Below are positions 1 through 12,789 of a DNA stretch of 64,000 nt, piece by piece. A model generated the notes under the pieces. That model saw only the letters and a program-made list of their open reading frames with translations, was not told where the DNA came from and made no database searches. The DNA comes from Elysia crispata. Taxonomy: Eukaryota > Mollusca > Gastropoda > Plakobranchidae. Positions within the stretch are counted from its first letter, which is position 1. The number at the start of each line of letters is the position of its first letter. The stretch spans positions 1,141,001 to 1,205,000 of the forward strand of contig JAWDGP010002624.1 in assembly GCA_033675545.1 (NCBI GenBank). Direction: 5' to 3'. Made by a program: the position numbers and the translations under genes.

Positions 1-28
<28 letters not shown>
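1..28. repeat. (TC)n microsatellite at the window edge
   Basis: Fourteen TC units from the first base; the tract probably continues outside the window. C/T-rich sequence continues to about 215, including a long run of C at 163-186. Confidence 0.9.
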
Positions 29-31
<3 letters not shown>

Positions 32-2400
32 AACTCTATTTCATACCATCTCTGTTTCTTTCACTCTATCTGTGTCGCTCTATCTCTTCCTAATTCATAT
101 AGCATATCACTCTTTTATTTTCTGACTCTTTCTTTGTCTTTTACCGTGTATCCCTCATTCCCCCCCCCCCCCCCCCCACCCCCCCCTTTCCTCTCTCTTT
201 CATTCTCGTGCAATATTCCCTAAAATCTGCATTGCCTTATACAGGTAGGTATGATTGTAGCTACAGTCATGGTCCACTCGTAACTAGTGACCTTAGGTGA
301 CCTGACAGTAAAATTTAGGACTTCTTTAGGAGCGTAGATAAAATGAATATAGATATAGATGTGCGGTACAATTTAATCTATTAAAACTGTGTGTTTGGGG
401 GGGGGGGGGGAGAAGTTGTATAATTGTATAATTATGTTTCAATTTCATAGTCATTATATTTGCAGGCATATTTACAATTATTTTGCATCGGACTTAGCCT
501 AAATTTATCTTTCACAATGGCTGTCAATTTCAAAGACCCCATGAATGTTGCCTTTCATTATATTATTTTATCATTATGCCTTAAGCGCTTTACTGTTTAT
601 AAACTGAAGAAACTCCTTAGCCAGACAGGATTTATGACAATAGAATTCATTTATCATTATATTACATGGAAGCCTAGTCTGTTAATTTAGTCATGAGCTA
701 CAGGCTCAAATTTTGACAGTAGGCCTATCATTCATAATCTAGCAAATATTCACCGCATAATGCATGCCTGCATGGGGCCGGTAGCGGTACTTTAATAGTT
801 GTTGAAAATTTAATAATAAATACAGTAACAATACCAGGCGCTGTTGTTGCCACAATGACAGACTGTCTTCCTAACATAATGCACGACTTCATAATAACTA
901 AAAACTCATTGGAGTCAACCGTATTGTGTTCTTTTTTTTTTAAATAATTTAACCCACCCCCCCCCCCCCTTTTCCCCCCATTAACACATTTTTTTTAAAA
1001 TGCTGTAATGGAATGAAATACACCGGATGTGACACAAAATGTCTAATCTTTTTTTTTTTAATCTAAAAAAAAGCCACGGACCTTTTTGTAGCAAAACTTG
1101 GCCACTTGTAAGTATACTTTTGCGGGCTAACACACTGGGAGGCAACGACTCTGATATAGACAATGGCCTAATTACGATACTATTGATAAGCTAATAAATA
1201 ACGGTATGTATCCTGTGATGCCACCAAAGAAATTCATTTGTGCCAGCCAAAACCATCAGAATCCATTATTTTTGGCATCTGCCTAAAGTATTGTAGCCCC
1301 ATTGTTTGAGGAGTTTGTTTAGAAAAAGTGGATTTGGTTGACATGTATGTTTGACGAAAATAATGGAATGTTTTTTGTTGTTGCTTTTTTTTTCTAATGA
1401 TATTTTAAATGTTAAATTTAAGTATTTTTTATCATCATCAAAATCATCATCATCTTTATCATGGGTTGTTGTTGTTAGTTAATTTTGTTCTGCAGTGCTT
1501 CTTCTTGTTTTGGTTTCTTTGTGTTTTTTTTTAATTCTTATTCTTGCCACCGTTAGTACGTGCATTATAAACATCATCATCTTATTTATAGTTTTTGTTT
1601 GCATTGTTAAAAATAATGCTATTTGTTATCTTCCGAGACGTAACAGATCACACCACAAATGAAAGAGTGGATCACACCGTGCTTCTTTGTATTTCTTCAA
1701 GTCACTGATTTCTTTGAAACAAGCTGCACTTTTCTCTACAAAAGATACACTTAAACGAATATCAAAACATATGGCATAATTATGGTCATATTCTTAGTTT
1801 ATCCTCTGAAAAATTTTAATAGGTGCATTTTGAAGTGATAGGAAGCGCAAGACCGGAATATCATAGGGCTGGAATGCGACCTTTTGACCTTCTCTTTGGC
1901 TTGAGGCCAAACACGGTGAAGCCAAAAGGCCGGTGCCCATTGTCACGTGATTATGGGCTGTTGAATGCATCATCATAATTATTTTTATTTTTAACTAGTC
2001 CTGTGTCCAGTTTTACAGAATTATATCCACAAGGCTAGTGTTGAACGTTATCAATGATAAATTCACATCATCTTTTTTCTTTGTCTTCAATAATGAAATC
2101 TCCCATATTTTCACCTTGAACAAGATGGGTCGTTGGTGAGATACGTCAGTCCAATACACAGAACAGCCATTGTAGCAGACGATAAACTTCAGTTTACACA
2201 GGAAGTAGGAAGTAGGCTCGTAACTCATCATCCTCACCTTCGAATTGACGGTTTCGTGAAAATATTGTACTTTTTTAAAAGGAGAATCATTCTATATCCA
2301 AGTTTTCTTTCGAACACTTGCAAGGTAAGATATCAAGGCATTCTACGATCTTTTCAAGTCGTTTTATGACTGCATCTAAGAGCCTGCCTGCATAATAAAT
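29..2400. other. Upstream intergenic DNA, no gene seen
   Basis: A/T-rich sequence with homopolymer runs (C near 163-186 and 955-969, G near 398-410, several T runs). Short ORFs occur on both strands, but none has recognisable protein sequence or flanking splice signals. Confidence 0.6.
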
Positions 2401-2407
2401 GCACTTC

Positions 2408-2760
2408 TACTCCACAATATAGATCTAAATCTAGACCTAGGGCTATTCTGCACAGGTGGCTTATAAATGTGATGTAGAACAGAGATCTAGATCTAGATCT
2501 ATATCTATATCAAGATTAGATCTAGAGACTAGATTAAATAAATATTCTAAGATTAGAATTCACGTCTAAATAAATTTGCATAGAATTATTATAGATCAGA
2601 ATGCATATTGCTTTGAATCCGATATTTCCATATATCTAGATCTAGAGATCTAGGCCTTAAAATTATGAATTTGACAAATCAATTTATCAAATCCTGATCA
2701 ATCCAAAAAGATGATAATGTAGATTCTAGATCTAGATCTAGATCCTCGGTAATATGGTAG
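2408..2760. repeat. Cluster of AGATCT/TCTAGA hexamer repeats
   Basis: The palindromic hexamers AGATCT and TCTAGA recur in short alternating runs near 2420, 2483-2525, 2633-2655 and 2724-2742, separated by unrelated A/T-rich DNA. Smaller clusters lie near 49440, 53450 and 63485-63510. Function unknown; it looks like a degenerate, dispersed simple repeat of this genome. Confidence 0.7.
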
Positions 2761-5595
2761 TAGTGCGGTCTTGGTTCTATGTTGACAGTGCTCCATGGTG
2801 GATACAATAATTTGAATAAACTAGCCAATTTTCACTGCATATTAAAATGAAGACACTGATCTTATCAAATTATTATCTTGCCAAAATCTAAGGGTATCTT
2901 CTTCAGTAGAGGCATATCTGTACAAACTATTGAACTTGTGATTTCTATTTTTAATAACAATCTGGCCATTTGTGGCGTGATTTGTAGTTAAAATTGCAGA
3001 TATCAGCCCACCTAACGCCGGGCTTCACAATTCGTCAATTGCATGTTTTCTGATGAACTCGAAACTTGTAGTTTAATGGGATTTAAGAGCAACACAAGAA
3101 TGCTTACATCTTGAAAGGAATAAATTTTTATTTGCTACGAATAAAACCTTCTTATTCGTGTACAGCATATCAAATTCTATTATAAGAAAAATACAATTTT
3201 AAAGCTTAGCTCCCTAGAGTGAGTTGGGCCGATAATTTGCAATATTACCGATTTGTTTACATCCAACCGGAACCGCACTACTGCGTTGTTTCCTAGATAG
3301 AGATTTAGATTAGATGTATAATGCTAAATGAATACTTATTTTAACATTAACTGGTCTATCACAGTTTCACAATAATATTTGTGTGTAAACTCTTACCCCA
3401 TTCCAAATGTTAATCATGTTAGGGCCTACATTTTGAAAACAAAACTGGTCATTTGTAAATCGTAGGTCTATCCTTTCCATTCGGTCATTGACATTAAACA
3501 TCACAAGAGATATAACATTCTGATCTATTTTTAATTCAGAAATACTTTGCTCTGCTCATCAGGTTTTATGCAAAACAAGTAGATAAATCTTTAGCCACTT
3601 AGTCTAAGTATTGCTTTCGAGGACTGCAGATTTATTTTATTTTACAAACTGGCTTCATGGAGCAGTTGCCCAAAATTTTAATTTTATACTGTAACTGAGA
3701 GTGAGATTTAGACTTGTCTGCATACATGCTAACATAACATCAAAGAGATTTTAGTGGGTCTACAATGATGTCTATCTCAGTTAATAATTGGTTTGAAACC
3801 AAAGATTCCAACAGTATCCAAACTCGTAGACCTGATCTTACACATTTTATTTTTATATGATTGAGGTTTTTTTCCACCTATGGTTAATGAATTAAAATGG
3901 TGTCATATTTTATTTTTAATGAAATTTGATAAGTTATACCAGGTTTTTGGATCATCAACGTGTGATTACAAAATTTGTACAAATTTGATTTGAGTCTGAT
4001 AGATAATCTCCTGATTGATGATTTGTAGGAATCTGTAGCCTAAATTGTGAAGAAAGCTCTTTGTATCTGTTATCTGAGACAATATTGACTGTCTATTGAG
4101 CCATGCTTTTAGATCATGTTCTATTAGCCCGATCCTCTTATTGTCACTATGTTTTATTGTTGATTTGAAGTTTGTTTCTAAAAGTCTTGCTAGAAGTAGA
4201 AGTTGACACGTGATTTTTTATCCTAACAGTCCTGCAAAAGAGGCTTGGTCCAATATAAATGATCTGTATTATTCTATTAATTAGTTAACTCAATTTGTGT
4301 GGTTTTAGTTTCTATAGCATTTTTTTCGAGAAAAATTTAGATTTAAATGTTACATGGAGCAGTGTACAGTAGTCTCCAGATGAAAGCAGTCTTGCGGAGG
4401 CTCCAATTTATACAGCGTGTATATTTTAGGAGATCTGTGCCTTTATAAAAAGTAAAAAAAAAGGCTCAATTACTTCCCTTATTAATATTACATTGCAAGG
4501 AGCACTAGTTTGCCTCCCTTGATTATCCAAACCTTGTGTGTGGACAGTACATAAATATGCAATTACGAATACAGGTTGGGTCTTTTGGGGTTTTTTTTAT
4601 TCATGATTTGTATCATTCTTTATTTATTTTTACTTTTATCAACAATGGAATGATCAATAAAATTCGAGCCCCATGTGCACTGCTAATTGTATGGTTTTTT
4701 CCTTTTCCTGATCTGTGCATCTTATTCATTTTACATATAGTGCTCAAGCCATACCAGAAGCAAAGCAATTGATTTGTGAATGTTGTTCATTTTTTTGTTT
4801 AAGCCAAAAGTATTTTCAAGGTCTTTTTCCTTAGCAGTTCTTTTTTTCTTCCATGATAAGTCCTCAGTCTTACATTTTTTCTCTCTTTGGTCACTGCAGA
4901 TCTTGATTTGTTGGAGACTACAGCAATCATATTGTTCAATCAACTAAGCACTTTTATTGGCTTTAAATGTAGTTTTAATGCAGTGTCTTAAGGTATAAAT
5001 TTTAGGGGCTTCTCAGGTAATGTCACACATCTTGTGCACCATGATAAATCAGATTTATCGCTTTAATCTGAAATTTTTACGTGCCTTTAATAAGTCACGA
5101 CCTTGAAATTATATGTGGCAAGCTGAAAACGGGATCCTGGTGTCAATTTGCCAAGGCTGGAGTGCATGTGTGTATTTAAAGAGGCTGAATTTCTTTTGGA
5201 ATAAAGGAAATTGAATTAGTATTCTATTCTTCCCCAATTTGTTTTGTTTTTTAGATTCTTAAACGCTTATTAGAAAGCTCTTTTTTTTTCGTGTTAAGTG
5301 CACTGCCTTGCAGGAATTCTTAGCCACACAGTTATTTAAACCTAACTCTGCACGGTGCACCTCAAGATGATAAAGAAAAACTTCCGTTGATAAAGAATGA
5401 AAAAATTGCACGTGAAATTGGAGCCTATGTTGAAGAAACAAAGCATTTTGGGTAAATCGAGGAAAGCAGGTTGTGTTGATTTTTTATGGCTTTGAACCTA
5501 GCCATATGAATACTGTAGACACCTGGAAAGTTTCAAAAGTGTGGGTTGGGTAATACCAGAGGAGTTCACGGTCAAAACCTCCCAAGTCCGCTTTT

Positions 5596-5598
<3 letters not shown>
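2761..5598. other. Upstream intergenic DNA, nothing recognised
   Basis: A/T-rich, with only short chance ORFs. I see no domain, RNA gene or transposon ends. Confidence 0.55.

Positions 5599-5642
<44 letters not shown>
5599..5642. repeat. (TA)n microsatellite
   Basis: About twenty TA units after a short imperfect TACATA start. Confidence 0.9.
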
Positions 5643-5644
<2 letters not shown>

Positions 5645-7055
5645 TGCTCTAGTTGTCTAAATTTCAAGGCCTCCACTCATAAAATAAAAATGTTCACATA
5701 CCAACTTTGGATAGTTGGACAGGCCAGATTGTAACAAAACTTGAAAGTCTAACTTATTTTATCAAGCCAAGAGAAGAGAGGGGCGTTTTAAGAACACTCA
5801 TAAATAATCTTGGTTACTTTTGATAGCAATGCAGAAATGTAGGCCTGCAATGAAGACAGCTATAGAAAGTAAGTGAACAAGAAGCATGAGTTCTAAACAA
5901 CCGCTTGATATTATATTATGTCAGCTTCCCAATCCATAATAACATGGTCCAGCTAACAGATTTTTCTCTCTACTTTTGTGGTATTTTAAGTAAGCTTTAG
6001 CTTAAGCCCTGTAACATTTTATCTGTTAACCTTTGCTTTCTATGATTTATGCAGCGAACTCAGTGCCCATTTTAGGGGTGTAAGGCATCTAGAAGTGAAC
6101 AGCATCAAACAATAATATGTTGGGTGGAGTTGTATTTTTTAAGTAAGAACACTTGAAATGATTCAAATGCTTTTTAAATACTTGAACTAGGACAAGAAAA
6201 ACTTTTTGTGTAGTTTTGGAAGGTGATAAGCTTTGAAAGTTCTGTAAGTTTAATTTAGGTGAGAGGGTTGTTTTTGTTTTGTTTTGTTTTTTTTGTGTAG
6301 GAAGAAGAGTGGGCAAAGCTGCCCTCTTGCTCTAGTTTCAGTAATTAAATACTGAGGACAAAATAAAATACTGAAATGCCTAACAACTTAGGTCATATTT
6401 TTTTCTTCTTAAGGTAACATGGTAATGTGGTTGATATTCACTGGTATGGATTTTATTTTGATGCTTAGGAGTGGAGATGAAAGGCAATAGAACCAATTTC
6501 CATTTACAGGGGCTGAGAAGCTTATATTCAATTATAGCAGTTGCTTAGCTTTTGTTAACAAGGCATGCAGAACATTGTGCGTTTTTAGATAACGTTATGG
6601 TTCGTGATTGACAAAAGGGCAGATTCCCCCAATTCCTACTGTTTGGGCTGCAGAAATATCGCCCGGCAGGCGACTGGAGGAGCGAACCATAAAACCATAC
6701 CTTCGATAGACGAGTTCGAGCTAAGAGACTCGACTTATGATAACAATGAATAATGCCGCATTAGAACAGTGTGGAAGAACTATATCAACTCAGTGAGAAT
6801 AAGGCACAAGTATATGTATACGTAGTCTCAGTGCAGCAAAGAGGTTGCTTGTTTATATACACGTGCAGATATTGGGCTAGTTTAGACACGGCCTAGGCTT
6901 CTGGGGCAGGGTCGCTGAGTGGATCGATAGTCTGCAGCCTGTGGTGGCGCTGCGCGCTTCCAGACTGGTGCTTGTAGTTTGGCATCTCCCAAACCGACAA
7001 ATCTCTCTCCTTCCTCCACCTGTCGCCCCTCTAAGAAGTCCTTGGAATTTCAGCA

Positions 7056-7056
<1 letters not shown>
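5643..7056. other. Upstream intergenic DNA, nothing recognised
   Basis: Mostly A/T-rich; 6640-6960 is noticeably richer in G+C and CpG than its surroundings, but I find no exon or promoter in it that I can defend. Confidence 0.5.

Positions 7057-7057
<1 letters not shown>

Positions 7058-7149
<92 letters not shown>
7058..7149. repeat. (TC)n microsatellite, about 90 bp
   Basis: An almost perfect CT dinucleotide tract. It creates artificial Leu/Ser reading frames that should not be called as genes. Confidence 0.95.
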
Positions 7150-7153
<4 letters not shown>

Positions 7154-9750
7154 CTTTCTCTGTGTGTGTGTGCCCCACCCCCTCCTACATATAGGATCGA
7201 GTTGAATTTAAAAAAAAATTGATATTAAGCGTATAAACGAGGACAATATTGATCTTGTTGGTGGCATATCGGTAGAAACGCTTTTAACTGATACTGAGTC
7301 AGAAGTCCTTTTTTTTTTTTGCATTTAATAATTTAGAAAGTGTTACTTCGGTTAGAAAATAACCCGTAGTACAATAATATAAACCTAGATTTGTGACCCT
7401 CCTCACATAATTCGTTATGACTAGGCAAGAGAAGAGATCGAAGAGAACGCAGCCATTATTTCCACTCTTTCTCGCTCATCTACCTCTTCATATTTTTCCC
7501 CACCGTCTTCGTGTGCCGTCACCGAGTATTCTTTTTAAACAGAATGGCTTTGCTCTCGGCGATTCTAGTTTCTCTGTCCTTTCATAACACCACAGTGTCG
7601 ATATAATTATGAAGCTGTTTGTGTTTTGAAACACATTTGAGGACAATAGGAACGAGTAGAGGACGAAATATTCATTTCTCAGTGGTTTCTCACTCAGCCC
7701 GTCTGGCCCGGGTTTTGCGTGTTGAATTTCATCTTTTCCTTCCATTCGATTTGTGCAGATCAATATCAAGTTTTCACGTCTAGGATATCTGTATATATAG
7801 CATGCGACAACCATGGTTTGTTTAAGAATGTTTATTGCCAAGTTTAGATAATTCGAAATCTCTTGGAAGATCAAGTCATCTGATAGCTCTCTTAATATCT
7901 CACCCTATGTTATATTTTGTGCTTCGATGTTTTTTGTTGTTTTTTTTTTAATTTGTGTTCGGTGCACTGAATTGAGAACTGGTGAATAGTGTTCTGGATT
8001 ATTAATAAACGTTAATTGTGCTAGGAGGGAGTCGAAAAAATAAACCGCGCGCGGCGTTCAAACTGACAGAGTGCGAGCAAATTTAAAAAAAAAAAAAAAG
8101 AAGAAGAAAAATAATATAAAAGTACTAATTTAAAAGTTCTGCATCCGCGGCAGACACTCGTTTTATATCAGTGTAGTATTAACCACACCATGCTGACATA
8201 TAAATACACATGAGTAGCTTCACATTTTCCCTTCTTGTTTAGGCCTTGTAACCTCGTCAAGTCATGGTTGTATGTTTGTTCCGCGGGCTACTTTCTTCCT
8301 TTGGTCCTGCTTCTGATACGATTTCAGCCATTAAAGAGCAGGTCAAAGTTGAACGGCGATGAACAATCACCTGGGCGCGGCGAAATTCTTGATTTCATAG
8401 CAAAACTCGACTAGATGTTATTCGTGCAAGTCGAGAACGGTGCAAGTCTTCATAGGATAATGCTGAGACTTGCGAACCCGCCCTATTTAACCTCCACAGA
8501 TATTATATTGCCTACATCGCAAGTTGGCGTTAGTAATTTCAATATTCTTTTGATCGCTTCTATCTGGTGGGATCCGAAAAGGCCATTAGTGCCTCTGAAG
8601 TGAACGAGCTCTATCAATATTCATATTCATAATCATTATTTATCTTACTGATTGCTCCTCAGGACACAATATTACACAGAAACACCGATGAAAGCGCGGG
8701 ATTAGGGTCATAGCATGCCAATCGTCTTTTCGATAATACATTAAGTTTTCAAATCAGTGAACGTGAAGGCCTGTAATATACGCGCCTGTTCAACGCAAGG
8801 CATGCTAGCGTGGAGCACTAAAGCTCTTGTGTATGACTTGGAGCGAGATGAACAAGCCTCGACTGTCTGAGCCCTCACAGCTAATCGATGACGGGTTCTA
8901 ACACGGTGACATTTCCTCAGTGCCCACGGGCTTAGGTTGGAGTTCCTTCCTTCTCTCTTACTTTAATTCATAGACTCTAAATCAGGTGCTGACGGCATAC
9001 TGCCTGCTTATGAAAGTTCCTTGTCTTAATAAGTTAAAATGCCGCTCGCATGATATGGTGGGGTGAATGTTTTATTTTTTTTTTTTTTTTTTTATTATTT
9101 TCATCTTTTGAATGGTTTATCAAGAGATATGCACATTCAATACTTACTCCAGACGAAGAGAGCATCCGCGGACACTGGCCCTGTGCTTTCACTAGGAAAG
9201 GTTTTGCCTTTGAGGGGGAAAAAAAAAGAAGTGAAATGCCAACGCCGTGTATAGAGGGCAAAATTTCCTGATATCAAACTCAACATTTTGTGATTCATCT
9301 TATCGTGGCTTGGATTTCCACCATGCGTTTTTTCACGAGGCTGCTAGGGGGTGAAATGGGAATCGCCTATCAATCTATTCTTTGCCTAACGGAGGTTGGA
9401 AACCATCTTAGCTCACCTCCTTCTCTTTGGTTTTAAGAGATAACAATCTTCCTTTCTTTTTTTTTTTTTTTTTAATCATTACCTGCTTTCCTGAGGTGTC
9501 AATAGTGCCCACTGCAAAAGCTAGGATGTCGTCTATAACCTGAGCACCTCACGAGAAGGGCGGGGATTTCCTTGAGTGATTCACTTGTGTTGGTGTAGCC
9601 AGCTTGGTTCAATGGGAGTGCTTTATCCCGCACGAGCCATCGTCCTCTCTTTGGTATGAGTAAAATCAATCAAATAGCTGCCTTTTGAGTCATATCCATA
9701 GTGTGCAATCACACGCCCTGCACAAGATCAATAGCTGACTAGACTGTAGT
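7150..9750. other. Possible promoter / noncoding first-exon zone of alpha-spectrin
   Basis: The coding part of alpha-spectrin begins inside an exon that has an acceptor at 12511-12512, so at least one noncoding exon and the promoter lie upstream. This zone holds the most CpG-containing sequence upstream of the gene (patches near 7430-7560, 8040-8060, 8280-8400 and 8690-8910) and a TATAAAAG at 8115-8122. I cannot fix a start site or donor. Weak inference only. Confidence 0.25.
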
Positions 9751-9754
9751 GACA

Positions 9755-9776
9755 CAACACACACACACACACACAC
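9755..9776. repeat. Short (CA)n microsatellite
   Basis: An interrupted CA tract of about 20 bases. Confidence 0.8.
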
Positions 9777-10680
9777 TCACTCTCCCAATCGAAATTTTTT
9801 CTTCCTGAACTTTTGCATCTATATCTCTTCATATCCCAAGGATCGTGTTACTAGAGTTTGCAGGAAATTGTAGCAAATTGGGATACACCTGCTCAGGTTT
9901 TGCGATCATGCAACTCCCCTGCACGTCAAAGCGATATTCGGCCTGCCGAGCTTTCAGTTCCCTTGTTTCTCAGTGTCAACCCTCTAACGACCGTGAAAAA
10001 ATATTACATAAGATTAACCATACACTGCCCTCTATCTTCAAAGAAAACTTCAGATCCGTTTATCATTGGTGAATACCGACATCCTGTCACGGACCTCTTG
10101 ATTTTAGCAATACTTTTCAACTCATTTCTATTGATGTAACTTTTAAATCAGAAATTGGAAAAGAGAAATCAAATTTGCAGAGCTTCTGTGGGGTTTAATT
10201 CGTCCAAAGAAAAAAAAAATTCTATTGGATTGATTAATAGGGGGCATGCTTCTTTTTAACTTTTTTTTTTTTTATCATGATTGGATTAGCTGCATCATCA
10301 CGTTAGAAAAGTTTTTATTTTGTACAGTCTATATTGGATGCATCCATAAGGATCTATTTGAAATAATCTGGGCTTGTCAAAATTCGTAGTGAAATTCATA
10401 TGGTTGTCTTTTTAAGTCAGCTAAGCGAACATTCCTTTAAGTGTGATTTTAATGCTCCTAAAAATGTAATATGGTGAACTTCTCATGTGACAGAGTTAGG
10501 AAAGCTATCCCTGACAATTGTGTAGGTTGATTCTGAGACTCAATCAGTTCATGAAAAGAAAAAAAAAGTAGCAAGACCTTAAAGCATTTCACTTTATCAA
10601 TTTCTCCAATAACAGTTTTAAGGCTCTCTCAGAGTTATGCCTTGCCCTGAGTCAAATAGCACCCACATCCTCTGTAACAT
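9777..10680. other. Upstream DNA, nothing recognised
   Basis: A/T-rich with poly-T and poly-A runs; no supported gene. Confidence 0.5.
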
Positions 10681-10903
10681 ATGTGCATATTAAGCTATTT
10701 CTCAACTCCTGTTCGGAAAATCTGTGAGAAAGACTTCCTAGCAGTAGACGAGTTGCCTATGTTCAAGTGCCCATTCTTGGAAGATCACCCAGACTTATTT
10801 TTGATAGCTCTCCTGATCCTGATTTTGACCTACATAATCGCCTATGTCCTTTTCTGCATCATCTTAAACATTTGGGACCGATTGAATCATGTGAATAGAC
10901 GAG
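10681..10903 (+). CDS. Candidate exon of an unrecognised small membrane protein (possible upstream ORF of the alpha-spectrin transcript)
   Basis: I do not recognise this protein. An ATG preceded directly by an in-frame TAA (10675-10677) opens 74 codons ending at a good donor (GAG|GTATGC, intron from 10904). The residues are mixed and charged (KICEKDFLAVDELP), then a strong hydrophobic segment (residues about 38-63), then DRLNHVNRR. G+C is clearly higher than in the flanks, unlike the T-rich chance ORFs elsewhere. If spliced to the acceptor at 12512, the frame adds GDLGDRDKT and ends at a TAG (12539-12541), two bases before the alpha-spectrin ATG. It may instead be chance or part of another transcript. 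The unspliced frame runs on to 11016. Confidence 0.3.
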
Positions 10904-11411
10904 GTATGCATTGTTTTGTACCCTCAAAGATGGGCATTATTTTATCATGTTTCATTGTTGGTTCTTATTATTTGTTAAAGCCATTGTTTTGTCTCCTTTG
11001 CTTCTATTTGCCCTGACTACCGAATGTCAATAAAAGCTTGGTAACATTTTTGAAGATTGAACAATAGTTGGATGTGTCTAATGGTGCTGCACCTTCTTTT
11101 CGTATCAACTTGATTTTTCAAAGTAGAGCTTTAATGAGTGGTTGATAACTTTCTGTTGTGAAATGAATCAATAGGAAAAAAAACCTTAATATATTTAAAC
11201 TGCTAACATACATGTATATTCTATGTATATTTGAATCATTGACATTAGGTATTTGATATTATAAATTGATGGATTTGAATCAGACCTGTTACACTCTGCC
11301 CATATTGATCAATAACTATTTTGGTAGGAAAGTTTCCATAAAAGACATTCAATGATTCAAGAGGAAAAGCTTATCAAGAAATCATGAATTATAAACACAA
11401 TTATGGGTCAC
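10904..11411. other. Upstream DNA, nothing recognised
   Basis: A/T-rich sequence between the candidate upstream exon and the 103-bp tandem repeat. Nothing else is evident. Confidence 0.5.
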
Positions 11412-11720
11412 CATCTGTATTCATGCCCTGGTGGCCTTTTTTTAAAACCTTCTCAAGTAAGGCTTGTAAATATACATAAAATGTATGAACAATTGCCTGA
11501 AAAATATCCTTTTTCATCTGTATTCATGCCCTGGTGGCCTTTTTTTAAAACCTTCTCAAGTAAGGCATGTAAATATACATAAAATGTATGAACAATTGCC
11601 TGAAAAATATCCTTTTTCATCTGTATTCATGCCCTGGTAGCCTTTTTTTAAAACCTTCTCAAGTAAGGCTTGTAAATATACATAAAATGTATGAACAATT
11701 GCCTGAAAAATATCCTTTTT
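11412..11720. repeat. Tandem triplication, 103-bp unit
   Basis: Three near-identical copies begin at 11412, 11515 and 11618, each opening with CATCTGTATTCATGCCCTGG. Differences are single bases, so the expansion is recent. No gene feature is inside the unit. Confidence 0.93.
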
Positions 11721-12512
11721 CCACCTGTTTCTCACACTCCACTCAGTTTATAATGGCTTACTCGCTTTAACTGTGGTGTTAACTCTTCAGTGTACATTAC
11801 ATTTAATCATGATTCAATTACTATGCAGTGTAGAGAGAATTTCGTTGTGCACAATAAGGAAAATTGCACTGGGCCTAAAACAATATCTATTGATTGCTGT
11901 GAGCAAACTATGCATGATGTTGTTAATTTACTGTCTTTGATGGACTTTTTTTCTTCGTTCTTTATTTTATATTAGGTTTCATGTGTCCAATTTTTGTTCA
12001 TTCAATTGAGCTTGTAAAGTCAATGTCTGAAAAATCACTCTTCTACAGTACTAGCATGATTTTCAGCTAGATATCTAATTTTGCAGTTTTCATATTGCAT
12101 GGTCATAGTGAGTTAAAAACTCAAAGAAAATGGAAATGAAATTTTAAAGTCATCTATTAAATTGACTTTGTTTCATAGGGCAGAATGATTGGTTGATTGA
12201 TAAGATCTGTGAACCTTAAGGTAATGTCATGCCTTTTCTAGGACTGCAAAGGTGCCTTTGTGAAGCATAGTTGAGATAAATGAAAAGAGGAAGCAGCAAA
12301 TAATAATTAATTGTTTAAAAATGTCTCTTTCATATGAAACGGTAATACCTATCGGCAAAATCTTGACTTAAATGTGAGAAAAAATGCTTGCAGTAGGTGG
12401 GTACGTCTTCACAACATGGATTTAAAAAAAATTTTCACCAGTAGAGGTCAATTACATTACTTCCTCATAGTAAGGAACTTAATTTTTGTTATTTTTTTTT
12501 CTCTATTCACAG
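11721..12512. other. SPTAN1: End of the intron in front of the first coding exon
   Basis: A/T-rich sequence ending in a polypyrimidine tract and CACAG (acceptor AG 12511-12512). No other feature is seen. Confidence 0.6.
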
Positions 12513-12543
12513 GTGATTTGGGTGACAGAGATAAAACATAGAC
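12513..12543 (+). other. SPTAN1: 5' UTR part of the first coding exon
   Basis: It lies between the acceptor and the ATG. An in-frame TAA at 12532-12534 means the ATG at 12544 is the first usable start in this exon. The start context has G at -3 and G at +4. Confidence 0.8.
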
Positions 12544-12789
12544 ATGGCTGACTCTGCGTCGCGAGAGATCAAAGTGCTGGAAACGGCAGAGGATATCCAG
12601 GCAAGAAGAGATGAGGTCCTGGGACGTTATGCTGCCTTCAAGGCTGCTTGTCGTGATCGTAAACACAACCTTGAAGACTCTCGACGCTACCAGTACTTTA
12701 AGCGAGATGCTGACGAGCTGGAGTCATGGATTAATGAGAAGTTACAGACAGCCATGGATGAGAGCTACAGAGATCCAACAAACCTGCAG
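12544..12789 (+). CDS. SPTAN1: Alpha-spectrin coding exon 1 (residues 1-82)
   Basis: Starts MADSAS, then [19 protein letters not shown], the conserved lone helix that binds the beta-spectrin C-terminus, then helix A of repeat 1 ([14 protein letters not shown]). Donor CAG|GTAGGG, phase 0. Confidence 0.97.

Noticed and set aside
6941..7222. Long Leu/Ser reading frames over the CT tract
   Set aside because: They are the translation of a dinucleotide microsatellite, open in every frame, with no flanking protein sequence.
7488..7874. 128-codon frame on the minus strand
   Set aside because: No recognisable domain and no coding-like neighbours. Its length is possible by chance in a window of this size.
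1..12512. Multiple small ORFs as separate genes
   Set aside because: Apart from 10681-10903 none shows raised G+C, balanced residues or splice signals; they behave as chance frames.
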